From assembly GCA_050945995.1 (NCBI GenBank), contig JBMNUA010000063.1:1-11307 (forward strand): 11,307 nucleotides of DNA. Reading direction: 5' to 3'. Below, one piece after another: positions 1-6,709 of the stretch. Origin of the DNA: RUG11247 sp050945995. Its GTDB lineage: Bacteria; Bacillota; Clostridia; Christensenellales; Aristaeellaceae. How positions within the stretch are numbered: the stretch's first letter is position 1; the number at the start of each line of letters is the position of its first letter. A program made the translations under genes and the position numbers. The notes under the pieces were generated by a model. It was not told the DNA's origin, did no database searches, and saw only the letters and a list, made by a program, of their open reading frames with translations.

Positions 1-1
1 G

Positions 2-802
2 CCGCCGACGATCTACGCGATCGGCGAGGCGAACCTGAACCGCGAGCGGATGTTCGCGATCGTCGGTTCGCGGCGGTGCACGCGCGACGGGGCGCGCGCG
101 GCGCGCGAATTTGCGGAGAAGCTCGCACGGGAGAGCGTGACGGTGGTCAGCGGACTCGCCTTCGGGATCGACGGCGCGGCGCACGAGGGCGCGGTACAGG
201 CGGGCGAGCCGACGATTGCGGTGCTGGGCTGCGGCGCGGACGTCGTCTACCCCGCGGAGCACGCGCGGCTGTACGCGGACATCCTCGAGGGCGGCGGGGC
301 GATCCTCTCCGAGTACCCGCCGGGGATGCCGCCGCTCGCCGCGCATTTCCCGGCGCGCAACCGCATCATCAGCGGGATGTCGGCGGGGGTGCTGCTTGTC
401 GAGGGCGCGCGCAGATCCGGCGCGATGATCACGGTGCAATTCGCGCTCGAACAGGGGCGCGATGTGTTCGCGGTGCCCGGTTCGATCTACTCTCCCCTAT
501 CGGCGACGCCGAATCAACTAATTGTAGAAGGCGCGATTCCGGCGATCAGCCCGTGGGACATCCTCGAATACCGCAAATGGGGGCAAAGACCGCGCGTGGA
601 CGCCCCTTCCAAGGCGGAAATTGAGCTGAGCGAGGAGGAATCGGCGGTGCTTCACCCGCTTGCGCGCGAGTCGATGACGCCCACGCAATTGTGTGAAATC
701 ACGGGTTTTCACGCGAAGAAGATATTTTCCATCTTGACAACGCTCGAACTACGAGGAATAATAAATAGGCAACCCGGCGGCGCGTACCGGGCGGGCGGCT
801 GA
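2..802 (+). CDS. dprA: DNA processing protein DprA (Smf), 5'-truncated by the window edge
   Basis: DprA binds incoming single-stranded DNA and loads RecA during natural transformation; many non-competent bacteria also keep it. The reading frame is open from base 2, so the true start lies upstream. The visible part has the Rossmann-like DprA core: IVGSRR (codons from base 59), SGLAFGID, FPARNRIISGMS, the SGAMIT loop and the GRDVFAVPG stretch. A C-terminal winged-helix domain of about 60 residues follows (EEESAVLHPL to the end), as in full-length DprA proteins. The usual GTN before LI in the core is written TPN here. It lies directly upstream of topA, a common Firmicutes neighbourhood. Codon use changes near the 3' end (CTA, CGA, GGA, ATA, ATA, AGG), where a promoter appears to be embedded. 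The gene is complete at its 3' end and ends in TGA. Identification is firm from several family motifs in order. Confidence 0.95.
   Translation, partial: PPTIYAIGEANLNRERMFAIVGSRRCTRDGARAAREFAEKLARESVTVVSGLAFGIDGAAHEGAVQAGEPTIAVLGCGADVVYPAEHARLYADILEGGGAILSEYPPGMPPLAAHFPARNRIISGMSAGVLLVEGARRSGAMITVQFALEQGRDVFAVPGSIYSPLSATPNQLIVEGAIPAISPWDILEYRKWGQRPRVDAPSKAEIELSEEESAVLHPLARESMTPTQLCEITGFHAKKIFSILTTLELRGIINRQPGGAYRAGG
734..762 (+). promoter_or_regulatory. Candidate sigma-A promoter inside the 3' end of dprA
   Basis: TTGACA at 734-739 is a perfect -35 box. Exactly 17 bases later comes AATAAT at 757-762, five of six matches to the -10 box. Transcription would start near 769 and run rightward through the tandem repeat array towards topA. 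The element lies in dprA codons that are atypical for this GC-rich gene, which suggests the DNA is held for a second purpose. No start codon with a good ribosome binding site follows closely, so the product would be an untranslated RNA or a long topA leader. No experimental support is available from sequence alone. Confidence 0.55.
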
Positions 803-1196
803 TGTAAGTTGAGACCGACGCGCGGGATGTGATGCGCGAGAAGGCACGAGTTGTAGTGGGTGCGAGCTGGGAACGCCGCGCGCAGTACCTCGGGCGTGGG
901 TTGGAACGTCGGGCGGTAGGCGCGAGCCGAGACCGACGCGCGCAGCACCTCGAGCGTGGGTTGAAACGGCAGATGGTGGGCGCGAGCCGAGACCGCCGCG
1001 CAGAGCGATGCGCAAGAAGCGCGTGGGTTGAGGTGGAAGCAAGCCGGAGTCTACGCGTGGGCGATTGCGCAAGGCGAGCGCGGATGGAAGCGTACGCGAG
1101 CAGAGACCGCCGCGCGGGGAGACGCGCGAGAAATGCGCGGATGGAAGTAGGCGCGAGCAGAGACCGCTGCGCGGAACAACGCGCATACCGCCGATG
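801..1196 (+). repeat. Degenerate 57/60-bp tandem repeat array between dprA and topA
   Basis: About six and a half diverged copies lie head to tail, with units beginning near 801, 859, 919, 979, 1036, 1093 and 1150. Spacings are 58, 60, 60, 57, 57 and 57 bases. The best conserved core is GCGAGCnGAGACCGnnGCGCG (degenerate at n), with a second shared block around GCGTGGGTTG or GCGCGGATGG. The second and third full units (919 and 979) match each other best near their starts. The array fills nearly the whole 440-bp gap and stops just before the topA promoter. Several frames are open through it on both strands, giving very arginine-rich products, but none has a ribosome binding site or a recognisable domain. 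I therefore treat it as non-coding. A rapidly evolving small basic protein cannot be fully excluded. Confidence 0.8.
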
Positions 1197-1211
1197 AAAT
1201 TGGCAACGAAT

Positions 1212-1236
1212 TGATATAATGGATACAATCCGGAGG
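1212..1236 (+). promoter_or_regulatory. Extended -10 promoter and ribosome binding site of the topA operon
   Basis: TGATATAAT at 1212-1220 is a perfect extended -10 element (TG, one base, TATAAT). No -35 box stands at the ideal distance, which is typical for extended -10 promoters. Transcription would start near 1227, leaving a leader of about 16 bases with GGAGG at 1232-1236, six bases before the topA ATG. The local sequence is AT-rich against the surrounding GC-rich DNA. Confidence 0.65.
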
Positions 1237-1242
1237 AAATGA

Positions 1243-3345
1243 ATGCAAACGAAACTGGTAATTGTCGAATCGCCCGCGAAGGCGAAGACGATCGGCAAGT
1301 TCTTGGGGCGCAACTACAAGGTCGAAGCCTCGCAGGGGCATGTGCGCGATCTGCCCAAGTCGCAGATTGGGGTGGACGTCGAGAACGACTTTGAGCCCAA
1401 ATATATCACCATCCGCGGGCGCGGCGAGATTCTCACGCGCATCCGCAAAGAGGCGAAGAACGCCTCGAAAATCTACCTCGCGACTGACCCGGACCGCGAG
1501 GGCGAGGCGATCTCCTGGCATTTGGCGAACGTACTGGGCGTGGATGTGGACAGCCCATGCCGCATTGAGTTTAACGAGGTGACGGCAAAAGCGGTCAAGG
1601 CGGCGGTGAAGAACCCGCGCCCGATCGACATGAACCTGGTCAACGCGCAGCAGGCGCGCCGGGTGCTCGACCGGCTGGTGGGCTACAAGATCAGCCCGCT
1701 GTTGTGGGCGAAGGTGAAAAAGGGGCTGAGCGCGGGGCGCGTGCAGTCGGTGGCGACGAAGATGGTGTGCGACCGCGAGGCCGAGATCGACATCTTCGTG
1801 CCGGAGGAGTATTGGACGATCATCGCGCAGCTCACCATCGGCGGCGCGCCGGTGAGCGCGCGCTACGTTTTGAAAAACGACGAATCGAAGCTGCGCACCC
1901 GCGAGGAGTGCGACCGGATCATCGAGGATTGCAAGAAAAGCCCCTTCACGGTGGGCGAAATCCGCACATCCGAGCGCCGAAAATTCCCCGCCGCGCCGTT
2001 TACGACCTCGAACCTCCAGCAGGAGGCTTCGCGCAAGCTGGGGTTCTCCACCCAAAAGACGATGCAGATTGCCCAGCAGCTATACGAGGGCGTGGACATC
2101 GCCGGCGAGGGCTCGCAGGGTCTTGTGACATACATCCGCACGGACTCGACGCGCATCTCGGACGATGCGATCACGGACGTGCGCGCGCAGATATCCGAGG
2201 CATACGGCGAGGCGTATTTGCCCGAGACGCCGAATGTATACAAAAGCCGCAAGAGCGCGCAGGACGCGCACGAGGCGATCCGCCCGACATCGATCGCGCG
2301 CCGCCCGGACGCCATCAAGGCCTCGCTCACGCGCGACCAGCTGCGGCTCTACAAGCTGATCTACAACCGCTTCCTCTCGAGCCAGATGACGCCCGCGGTG
2401 TACGACACCATCTCCGCGGACATCCTCTCGGGCGCGCACAAGTTCCGCTTCAGCGCGCAGACGCTGAAATTCGCGGGCTTTACCATCGTGTACGAGGAGG
2501 GTACGGACGATCAGGAGGAGGAGCTGAGCATGCCCAAGCTGCCCGCGTTCCACAAAGGCGACGCCGCGCAGCTTGCCGAGATCGCGGGCAACCAGCATTT
2601 CACGCAGCCGCCGCCGCGCTACACCGAGGCGTCGCTTGTGCGCGCGCTCGAGGAGAAGGGCATCGGGCGACCGTCTACCTACGCGCCCACGATTTCGACG
2701 ATCATCAACCGCGGGTATGTGACGCGCGAGCAGAAAAGGCTGATCCCCACGGAGCTTGGGAAGATCGTCAACGACATGATGGGCAAGAATTTCCCGGACA
2801 TCGTGGACATCCAGTTTACGGCAGGGATGGAGGAGAAGTTAGACAGCGTCGAGGAGGGCAAGACCGCGTGGAAGGACATCATCTCCACGTTCTACGGTCC
2901 GTTTGAAAAGACGCTGAAGAAGGCGGAGGAGAGCATCGAGAAGGTTTCCATCGAGGATCAGGTGTCGGATGTGCCGTGCGACAAGTGCGGCGCGATGATG
3001 GTCTACAAGATGAGCCGCTACGGCAAGTTCCTCGCCTGCCCCAACTTCCCCGCCTGCCGCAACACCATGGCGCTGCCGAGCATGATCGGCGTGGACTGCC
3101 CGAAGTGCGGGGCGCAGCTGCTCGAGCGCGTGAGCCGAAAGGGTCGCAAATTCTACGGCTGCGAGAAGTACCCGGATTGCGATTTCGTGTCCTGGGACAG
3201 ACCCGTCGCCGCGAAATGCCCGGTGTGCGACTCGCGCATGGTGCTCAAGCGCGGCGCGAAGGACACCACGTTTCATGTGTGCGTGAACGAAACCTGCCGC
3301 CACCGCGTGGAGGTGGATCTCTCCGGAGGGCAGGATGACGACTGA
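1243..3345 (+). CDS. topA: DNA topoisomerase I (type IA)
   Basis: This enzyme relaxes negative supercoils by nicking one strand through a 5'-phosphotyrosine link and passing the other strand. The 700-residue protein matches the usual Firmicutes length. It opens with the TOPRIM domain: VESPAKAKTIG at residues 8-18 and the metal-binding DPDREGE motif at 82-88, with acidic D82, D84 and E86. The catalytic tyrosine is Y297 in YIRTDSTR, and the GRPSTYAPT motif is at 475-483. The C terminus carries three four-cysteine zinc ribbons, starting at C579 (CDKC), then CPKC and CPVC; the third ends CVNETC. The ATG at 1243 sits six bases after GGAGG. It is the first gene of a topA-trmFO-hslV-hslU operon and overlaps trmFO by 11 bases. 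The identification is certain. Confidence 0.99.
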   Translation: MQTKLVIVESPAKAKTIGKFLGRNYKVEASQGHVRDLPKSQIGVDVENDFEPKYITIRGRGEILTRIRKEAKNASKIYLATDPDREGEAISWHLANVLGVDVDSPCRIEFNEVTAKAVKAAVKNPRPIDMNLVNAQQARRVLDRLVGYKISPLLWAKVKKGLSAGRVQSVATKMVCDREAEIDIFVPEEYWTIIAQLTIGGAPVSARYVLKNDESKLRTREECDRIIEDCKKSPFTVGEIRTSERRKFPAAPFTTSNLQQEASRKLGFSTQKTMQIAQQLYEGVDIAGEGSQGLVTYIRTDSTRISDDAITDVRAQISEAYGEAYLPETPNVYKSRKSAQDAHEAIRPTSIARRPDAIKASLTRDQLRLYKLIYNRFLSSQMTPAVYDTISADILSGAHKFRFSAQTLKFAGFTIVYEEGTDDQEEELSMPKLPAFHKGDAAQLAEIAGNQHFTQPPPRYTEASLVRALEEKGIGRPSTYAPTISTIINRGYVTREQKRLIPTELGKIVNDMMGKNFPDIVDIQFTAGMEEKLDSVEEGKTAWKDIISTFYGPFEKTLKKAEESIEKVSIEDQVSDVPCDKCGAMMVYKMSRYGKFLACPNFPACRNTMALPSMIGVDCPKCGAQLLERVSRKGRKFYGCEKYPDCDFVSWDRPVAAKCPVCDSRMVLKRGAKDTTFHVCVNETCRHRVEVDLSGGQDDD

Positions 3346-4636
3346 TGTGACCGTCGTCGGCGCGGGGCTCGCGGGCTGCGAGGCGGCATGGCAGTTGGCG
3401 AACCGGGGCGCGCGGGTGCGGCTTTGCGACATGAAGCCCAAGAAACGCTCGCCCGCACATACATCCGCGCACATGGCGGAGCTTGTGTGCTCCAACTCGC
3501 TCAAGGCGGAGCATCTGACGAACGCGTCGGGGCTTTTGAAGGCGGAGATGAAGCGGCTTGGCTCGCTCATCATCGCCGCCGCCGAAAAAACGCGCGTGCC
3601 CGCGGGCGCGGCGCTTGCGGTGGATCGTGACGAATTCGCACAGGAAGTGACGCGCGCGATTGCTGCGCACCCCAACATCCATGTGGAAACGGCGCTTGTG
3701 GACAGTTTGCCGGACGCGCCGGCAATCATCGCGACGGGCCCGTTGACCGACCCCGCGCTGACAGATGCGCTGACGACGCTTCCGGGCATGCGCGCGCTCA
3801 ACTTCTTCGACGCCGCCGCGCCGATCGTGACCGCCGAATCCATCGACATGGACAAAGCGTTTCGCGCGTCGCGCTACGGCAAGGGTTCGGATTACATCAA
3901 CTGCCCGATGACGCGCGAGGAGTACGACGCGTTCTACGACGCGCTCGTCACAGCCGAGCTTGCCGAGCTGCGCGATTTTGAAAAAAACTTGGTGTTTGAG
4001 GGCTGCCTGGCGGTGGAGATCCTCGCCGGGCGCGGGCGGCAGACGCTCGCCTTCGGTCCGCTCAAGCCCGTGGGGCTTGTTGACCCGCGCACGGGGCGCG
4101 AGCCGCATGCGGTGGTGCAGCTGCGCCAGGAGAACGCGGCGGGCACGCTCTACAACCTCGTGGGGTTTCAGACGCGGCTGAAATTCGGCGAACAGAAGCG
4201 CGTGTTTTCGATGATCCCGGGGCTTGCGCGCGCGGACTTTGCGCGCTACGGCGTGATGCACAAGAACACCTACTTAAACAGCCCGGAGGTACTGTCCGCG
4301 AACTACGCATGGCAGGCGGATGCGCGCATCCGCTTTGCGGGGCAGTTTTCGGGCGTGGAAGGGTATGTGGAATCGGCGGCGTCCGGGCTGGTCGCGGCGA
4401 TCGGGCTATTTCAACACATGCAGGGGCTGCCCGAGCCGGATTTTACGGGGCGGACGCTGCTCGGCGCGCTCGCGCGGCATGTGACGGCGCCGAGCCGCGA
4501 TTTCCAGCCCATGAACGCAAACTTTGGAATCCTCGATCCATTGCCCGTGCGCGTGCGCGGCAAGAAGCTGCGCTACGAGCAGTTGAGCGCATGCGCGCTC
4601 GAGACGATCGACGCCATATGCAAGGAGATAAACTGA
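3335..4636 (+). CDS. trmFO: tRNA (uracil-54-C5)-methyltransferase, folate- and FAD-dependent
   Basis: TrmFO makes ribothymidine at position 54 of the tRNA T-loop. It takes the carbon from methylenetetrahydrofolate and reduces it with FAD, unlike the SAM-dependent TrmA of proteobacteria. The 433-residue protein begins with the FAD-binding glycine motif VVGAGLAGCEAAW (residues 7-19). Two cysteines important in this family are present: C52 in ELVCSNSLK and C224 in VFEGCLAVEIL. The segment ARIRFAGQFSGVEGYVESAASG is the second flavin-side signature near the C terminus. GGAGGG at 3325-3330 precedes the ATG, which lies inside the last codons of topA; this suggests translational coupling. Its stop overlaps the hslV start by one base. 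The trmFO (formerly gid) position after topA is conserved across Firmicutes. Confidence 0.98.
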   Translation: MTTDVTVVGAGLAGCEAAWQLANRGARVRLCDMKPKKRSPAHTSAHMAELVCSNSLKAEHLTNASGLLKAEMKRLGSLIIAAAEKTRVPAGAALAVDRDEFAQEVTRAIAAHPNIHVETALVDSLPDAPAIIATGPLTDPALTDALTTLPGMRALNFFDAAAPIVTAESIDMDKAFRASRYGKGSDYINCPMTREEYDAFYDALVTAELAELRDFEKNLVFEGCLAVEILAGRGRQTLAFGPLKPVGLVDPRTGREPHAVVQLRQENAAGTLYNLVGFQTRLKFGEQKRVFSMIPGLARADFARYGVMHKNTYLNSPEVLSANYAWQADARIRFAGQFSGVEGYVESAASGLVAAIGLFQHMQGLPEPDFTGRTLLGALARHVTAPSRDFQPMNANFGILDPLPVRVRGKKLRYEQLSACALETIDAICKEIN

Positions 4637-5166
4637 TGTTCAAAGCAACGACCATATGCGCCGTCAGGCGCGACGGGGTGACCGCCATCGCCGGCGACGG
4701 GCAGGTGACGATGAGCGAGAGCGTGATCATGAAGGGCACGGCGAAGAAGGTGCGCAGGATATTCGGCGGCAAGGTGGTCATCGGGTTTGCGGGCGCGGTC
4801 GCCGACGCGTTCGCGCTATGCGAAAAGTTCGAGGACAAATTGACGCAGTATTCCGGGAACTTGCCGCGTGCGGCGGTCGAGCTTGCGCAGGATTGGCGCA
4901 CCGACCGCGCGATGCGCCGGCTCGAGGCGATGCTGATCTGCGCGGACGCGGACAACCTGATGCTGGTTTCGGGCACGGGCGAGGTGATCGAGCCCGACGG
5001 CGGGGTGCTGGCGATCGGCTCGGGCGGGAGCTACGCGCTTGCCGCGGCGCGCGCCTTGTACGAGAACACGGATCTTTCGGCGGCGGACATCGCGCAGAAG
5101 GCGCTTCAACTCGCGGCGGAAATCTGCGTATACACAAACGACAACATCACCGTTGAGACGGTTTGA
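4636..5166 (+). CDS. hslV: HslV, proteolytic subunit of the HslUV (ClpQY) protease
   Basis: HslV is a threonine protease of the proteasome beta-subunit family. Two hexameric rings degrade proteins unfolded by HslU in the cytoplasm. The protein has 176 residues. The start MFKATTICAV implies a four-residue leader (MFKA) removed to expose catalytic T5. GDGQVT (20-25), the lysine-rich KGTAKKVRRIF and GFAGAVADAF follow the family pattern, as does DWRTDR, and the C-terminal half has GSGGSYALAAARAL and CVYTNDNI. The chosen ATG at 4636 shares one base with the trmFO stop and is preceded by AAGGAG at 4622-4627. An in-frame upstream extension reaching 4309 was rejected because it lies inside trmFO. The partner hslU begins 11 bases after the stop. 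Confidence 0.98.
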   Translation: MFKATTICAVRRDGVTAIAGDGQVTMSESVIMKGTAKKVRRIFGGKVVIGFAGAVADAFALCEKFEDKLTQYSGNLPRAAVELAQDWRTDRAMRRLEAMLICADADNLMLVSGTGEVIEPDGGVLAIGSGGSYALAAARALYENTDLSAADIAQKALQLAAEICVYTNDNITVETV

Positions 5167-5177
5167 GGAGGGGCGCG

Positions 5178-6548
5178 ATGCTGATGCTTACCCCCCGCGA
5201 GATCGTGCGGGAACTCGATCGATTCATCATCGGGCAGGATGCGGCGAAGCGCGCCGTCGCGGTGGCGCTGCGCAACCGCTACCGCCGCGCGATGCTGCCG
5301 GGCGACATCCGAGACGAGGTGACGCCCAAGAACATCCTAATGGTCGGTCCGACGGGCGTCGGAAAGACGGAGATTGCGCGCCGGCTGGCGAAGCTGGTGG
5401 ACGCGCCGTTTGTGAAGGTGGAGGCGACGAAGTTTACGGAGGTCGGCTATGTGGGGCGCGACGTCGAGTCGATCGTGCGCGATTTGCTCGAGGCGGCGAT
5501 CCGGCTGGTCAAAGAGCAGCACATCTCGCACATCCGCGCGGGCGCGGAGGCGATTGTCGAGGAGAAGCTCGCCGATTTGATCGCGCGCCCGCAGAAGGCG
5601 AAAAAGTCAAACCCCATCGACATATTGCTCGGAAACCGCCCCAAGGAGCCGGATCTGCCGCCGGAGGAGCGCGAGATGCTCGCCGTGCGCGTGGGCGGCG
5701 TGCGCGAGCAGTTGAAGCGCGGGGAGCTGGAGGATCAGATCGTCGAGATCGAGGTGGAGGAGTCCGCACCGATGGGCGAGATCCCCGGAACCGACCTGAA
5801 CATGGGCGACATGCTCGGCTCGATCATGCCCAAGCGCACGAAGATGCGGCGCGTGAAGGTGCGCGAGGCGCGCCGGATATTGCTCGCCGAGGAAGAGCAG
5901 AACATGATCGACATGGACGCGGTGTACGCCGAGGCGATCAGCCGCGCGGAGCAGGACGGCATTGTGTTCATCGACGAGATCGACAAGGTCGCCGGGCGCG
6001 GCGGCACGTCGGGCGGTCCGGACGTGTCGCGCGAGGGCGTGCAGCGGGACATCCTGCCGATTGTCGAGGGCTCGACGGTGAACACGAAGTACGGTCCGGT
6101 GAAGACCGACCACATACTCTTCATCGCCGCGGGCGCGTTTCACATCTCAAAGGTGTCGGACTTGATCCCCGAGTTGCAGGGGCGGTTCCCCGTGCGCGTG
6201 GATTTGAAGCCGCTCTCGGCGGAGGACTACGCGCGCATCCTCACGCAGCCGGAAAACGCGCTCATCCGCCAGTATCAGCTGCTGTTGGGCGTGGACAATG
6301 TGACGCTCTCGTTTGACGAGGAGGCGATCCGCGAGATCGCGCAGTTCGCGTGGCAGGCGAACGAATCGGGCGAGAACATCGGCGCGCGGCGGCTGCACAC
6401 CATCCTTGAGCGCATTTTAAGCGACATCGCCTTCAACGCGGGCGGCGGCGACGCGCCCGAGGTGCGGGTTGAGGTGGACGACCAGTATGTGCGAAACCAG
6501 CTTGCCGACGAAATACAGGCGAAAGATGTGAAAAAATACATCCTATAA
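5178..6548 (+). CDS. hslU: HslU, AAA+ unfoldase subunit of the HslUV (ClpQY) protease
   Basis: HslU is the ATPase ring that recognises, unfolds and threads substrates into HslV. The 456-residue protein has Walker A GPTGVGKT at 57-64, the pore motif EVGYVGRDVES soon after, and an inserted I domain at roughly residues 105-240. Walker B is IVFIDEID at 262-269, followed by the arginine-finger region ELQGRF (332-337) and the sensor 2 motif GARRLHT (402-408). It ends in YIL, the C-terminal tail that in this family inserts into HslV and activates it. The ATG at 5178 lies six bases after GGAGG (5167-5171). A TTG at 5163 would overlap that site, and an ATG at 5184 is more distant. It is the last gene of the topA operon; codY, which follows in Bacillus, is not here. 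Confidence 0.98.
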   Translation: MLMLTPREIVRELDRFIIGQDAAKRAVAVALRNRYRRAMLPGDIRDEVTPKNILMVGPTGVGKTEIARRLAKLVDAPFVKVEATKFTEVGYVGRDVESIVRDLLEAAIRLVKEQHISHIRAGAEAIVEEKLADLIARPQKAKKSNPIDILLGNRPKEPDLPPEEREMLAVRVGGVREQLKRGELEDQIVEIEVEESAPMGEIPGTDLNMGDMLGSIMPKRTKMRRVKVREARRILLAEEEQNMIDMDAVYAEAISRAEQDGIVFIDEIDKVAGRGGTSGGPDVSREGVQRDILPIVEGSTVNTKYGPVKTDHILFIAAGAFHISKVSDLIPELQGRFPVRVDLKPLSAEDYARILTQPENALIRQYQLLLGVDNVTLSFDEEAIREIAQFAWQANESGENIGARRLHTILERILSDIAFNAGGGDAPEVRVEVDDQYVRNQLADEIQAKDVKKYIL

Positions 6549-6615
6549 ACCGAAGAATGGTATGAACATCCACAATAACGGGCAAAATACCGCATAGATA
6601 TTGATGCGGTGCCAA

Positions 6616-6641
6616 GGGAGGCGGGCGAACACCCGCCTTTC
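6616..6641 (+). terminator. GC-rich hairpin terminator candidate after hslU
   Basis: GGCGGG (6620-6625) pairs with CCCGCC (6632-6637) around a six-base loop. An A-T pair and weaker pairs extend the stem to 6616-6641. Only three T follow, so termination may be weak. It closely resembles the terminator at 9068-9093 (GGCGGG stem, CCGCCTTT, then CGC). Confidence 0.5.
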
Positions 6642-6651
6642 GCCTCCGTTG

Positions 6652-6681
6652 AATACCGCATGAATCGATGCGGTATTTTTT
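6652..6681 (+). terminator. Intrinsic terminator upstream of the sugar-nucleotide gene
   Basis: AATACCGCAT (6652-6661) and ATGCGGTATT (6668-6677) form a perfect 10-bp stem with a six-base loop, ending in a run of six T (6676-6681). It lies 28 bases before the downstream ATG. It may end the topA-hslU operon, or act as a conditional terminator for the next gene, for which I see no clear separate promoter. Confidence 0.75.
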
Positions 6682-6709
6682 GTGCTTTCGCATATGATGG
6701 AGGTTGGAT

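Larger units (their letters stand above)
6576..6681 (+). promoter_or_regulatory. Structured leader or attenuator-like region between hslU and the sugar-nucleotide gene
   Basis: This spacer can fold into a closed three-way arrangement. An outer helix pairs TAACGG (6576-6581) with CCGTTG (6646-6651). Inside lie ACCGCAT/ATGCGGT (6589-6595 with 6604-6610) and the GGCGGG/CCCGCC hairpin (6620-6637). The 10-mer AATACCGCAT occurs twice (6586-6595 and 6652-6661), and ATGCGGT also occurs twice (6604-6610 and 6668-6674). Each left arm can therefore pair with either right arm, as in terminator/antiterminator switches. The last pairing is an intrinsic terminator 16 bases before the next ribosome binding site. 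I recognise no known riboswitch class. Its AAAATACCGCAT and ATGCGGTATTTT ends are also perfect 12-bp terminal inverted repeats, so a small mobile repeat is an alternative. Confidence 0.45.

Noticed and set aside
801..1196. CRISPR array
   Set aside because: Units abut each other and are degenerate throughout. There are no identical direct repeats separated by unique spacers, and no cas genes are present.
829..1197. Plus-strand open frame of 122 codons (GTG start) giving an arginine-rich repeat protein
   Set aside because: It has no ribosome binding site and no known domain, the first repeat unit is out of frame, and two minus-strand frames are equally open. Lack of stops is expected in GC-rich repeats.
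1200..1229. topA promoter as TTGGCA plus TACAAT with an 18-base spacer
   Set aside because: Its start point would fall on the ribosome binding site. The extended -10 TGATATAAT gives a sensible leader.
699..1313. Minus-strand open frame across the repeat array
   Set aside because: It starts inside topA, runs over the topA promoter and into the dprA end, and its composition is only the reverse of the repeats.
1051..4261. Long minus-strand open frames opposite topA and trmFO (1051-2055, 2839-3855, 3245-4261)
   Set aside because: They are shadows of GC-rich coding sequence; the plus-strand genes are unmistakable.
4309..4635. N-terminal extension of hslV
   Set aside because: It lies wholly inside trmFO in another frame. 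HslV starts at the short MFKA leader before its catalytic threonine.
5163..5177. TTG start for hslU
   Set aside because: It overlaps the hslV stop and the GGAGG site needed for the ATG at 5178.
6576..6651. Known riboswitch such as cyclic di-GMP class I
   Set aside because: The conserved loop and junction bases of that class cannot be matched; only a generic multi-helix fold is seen.
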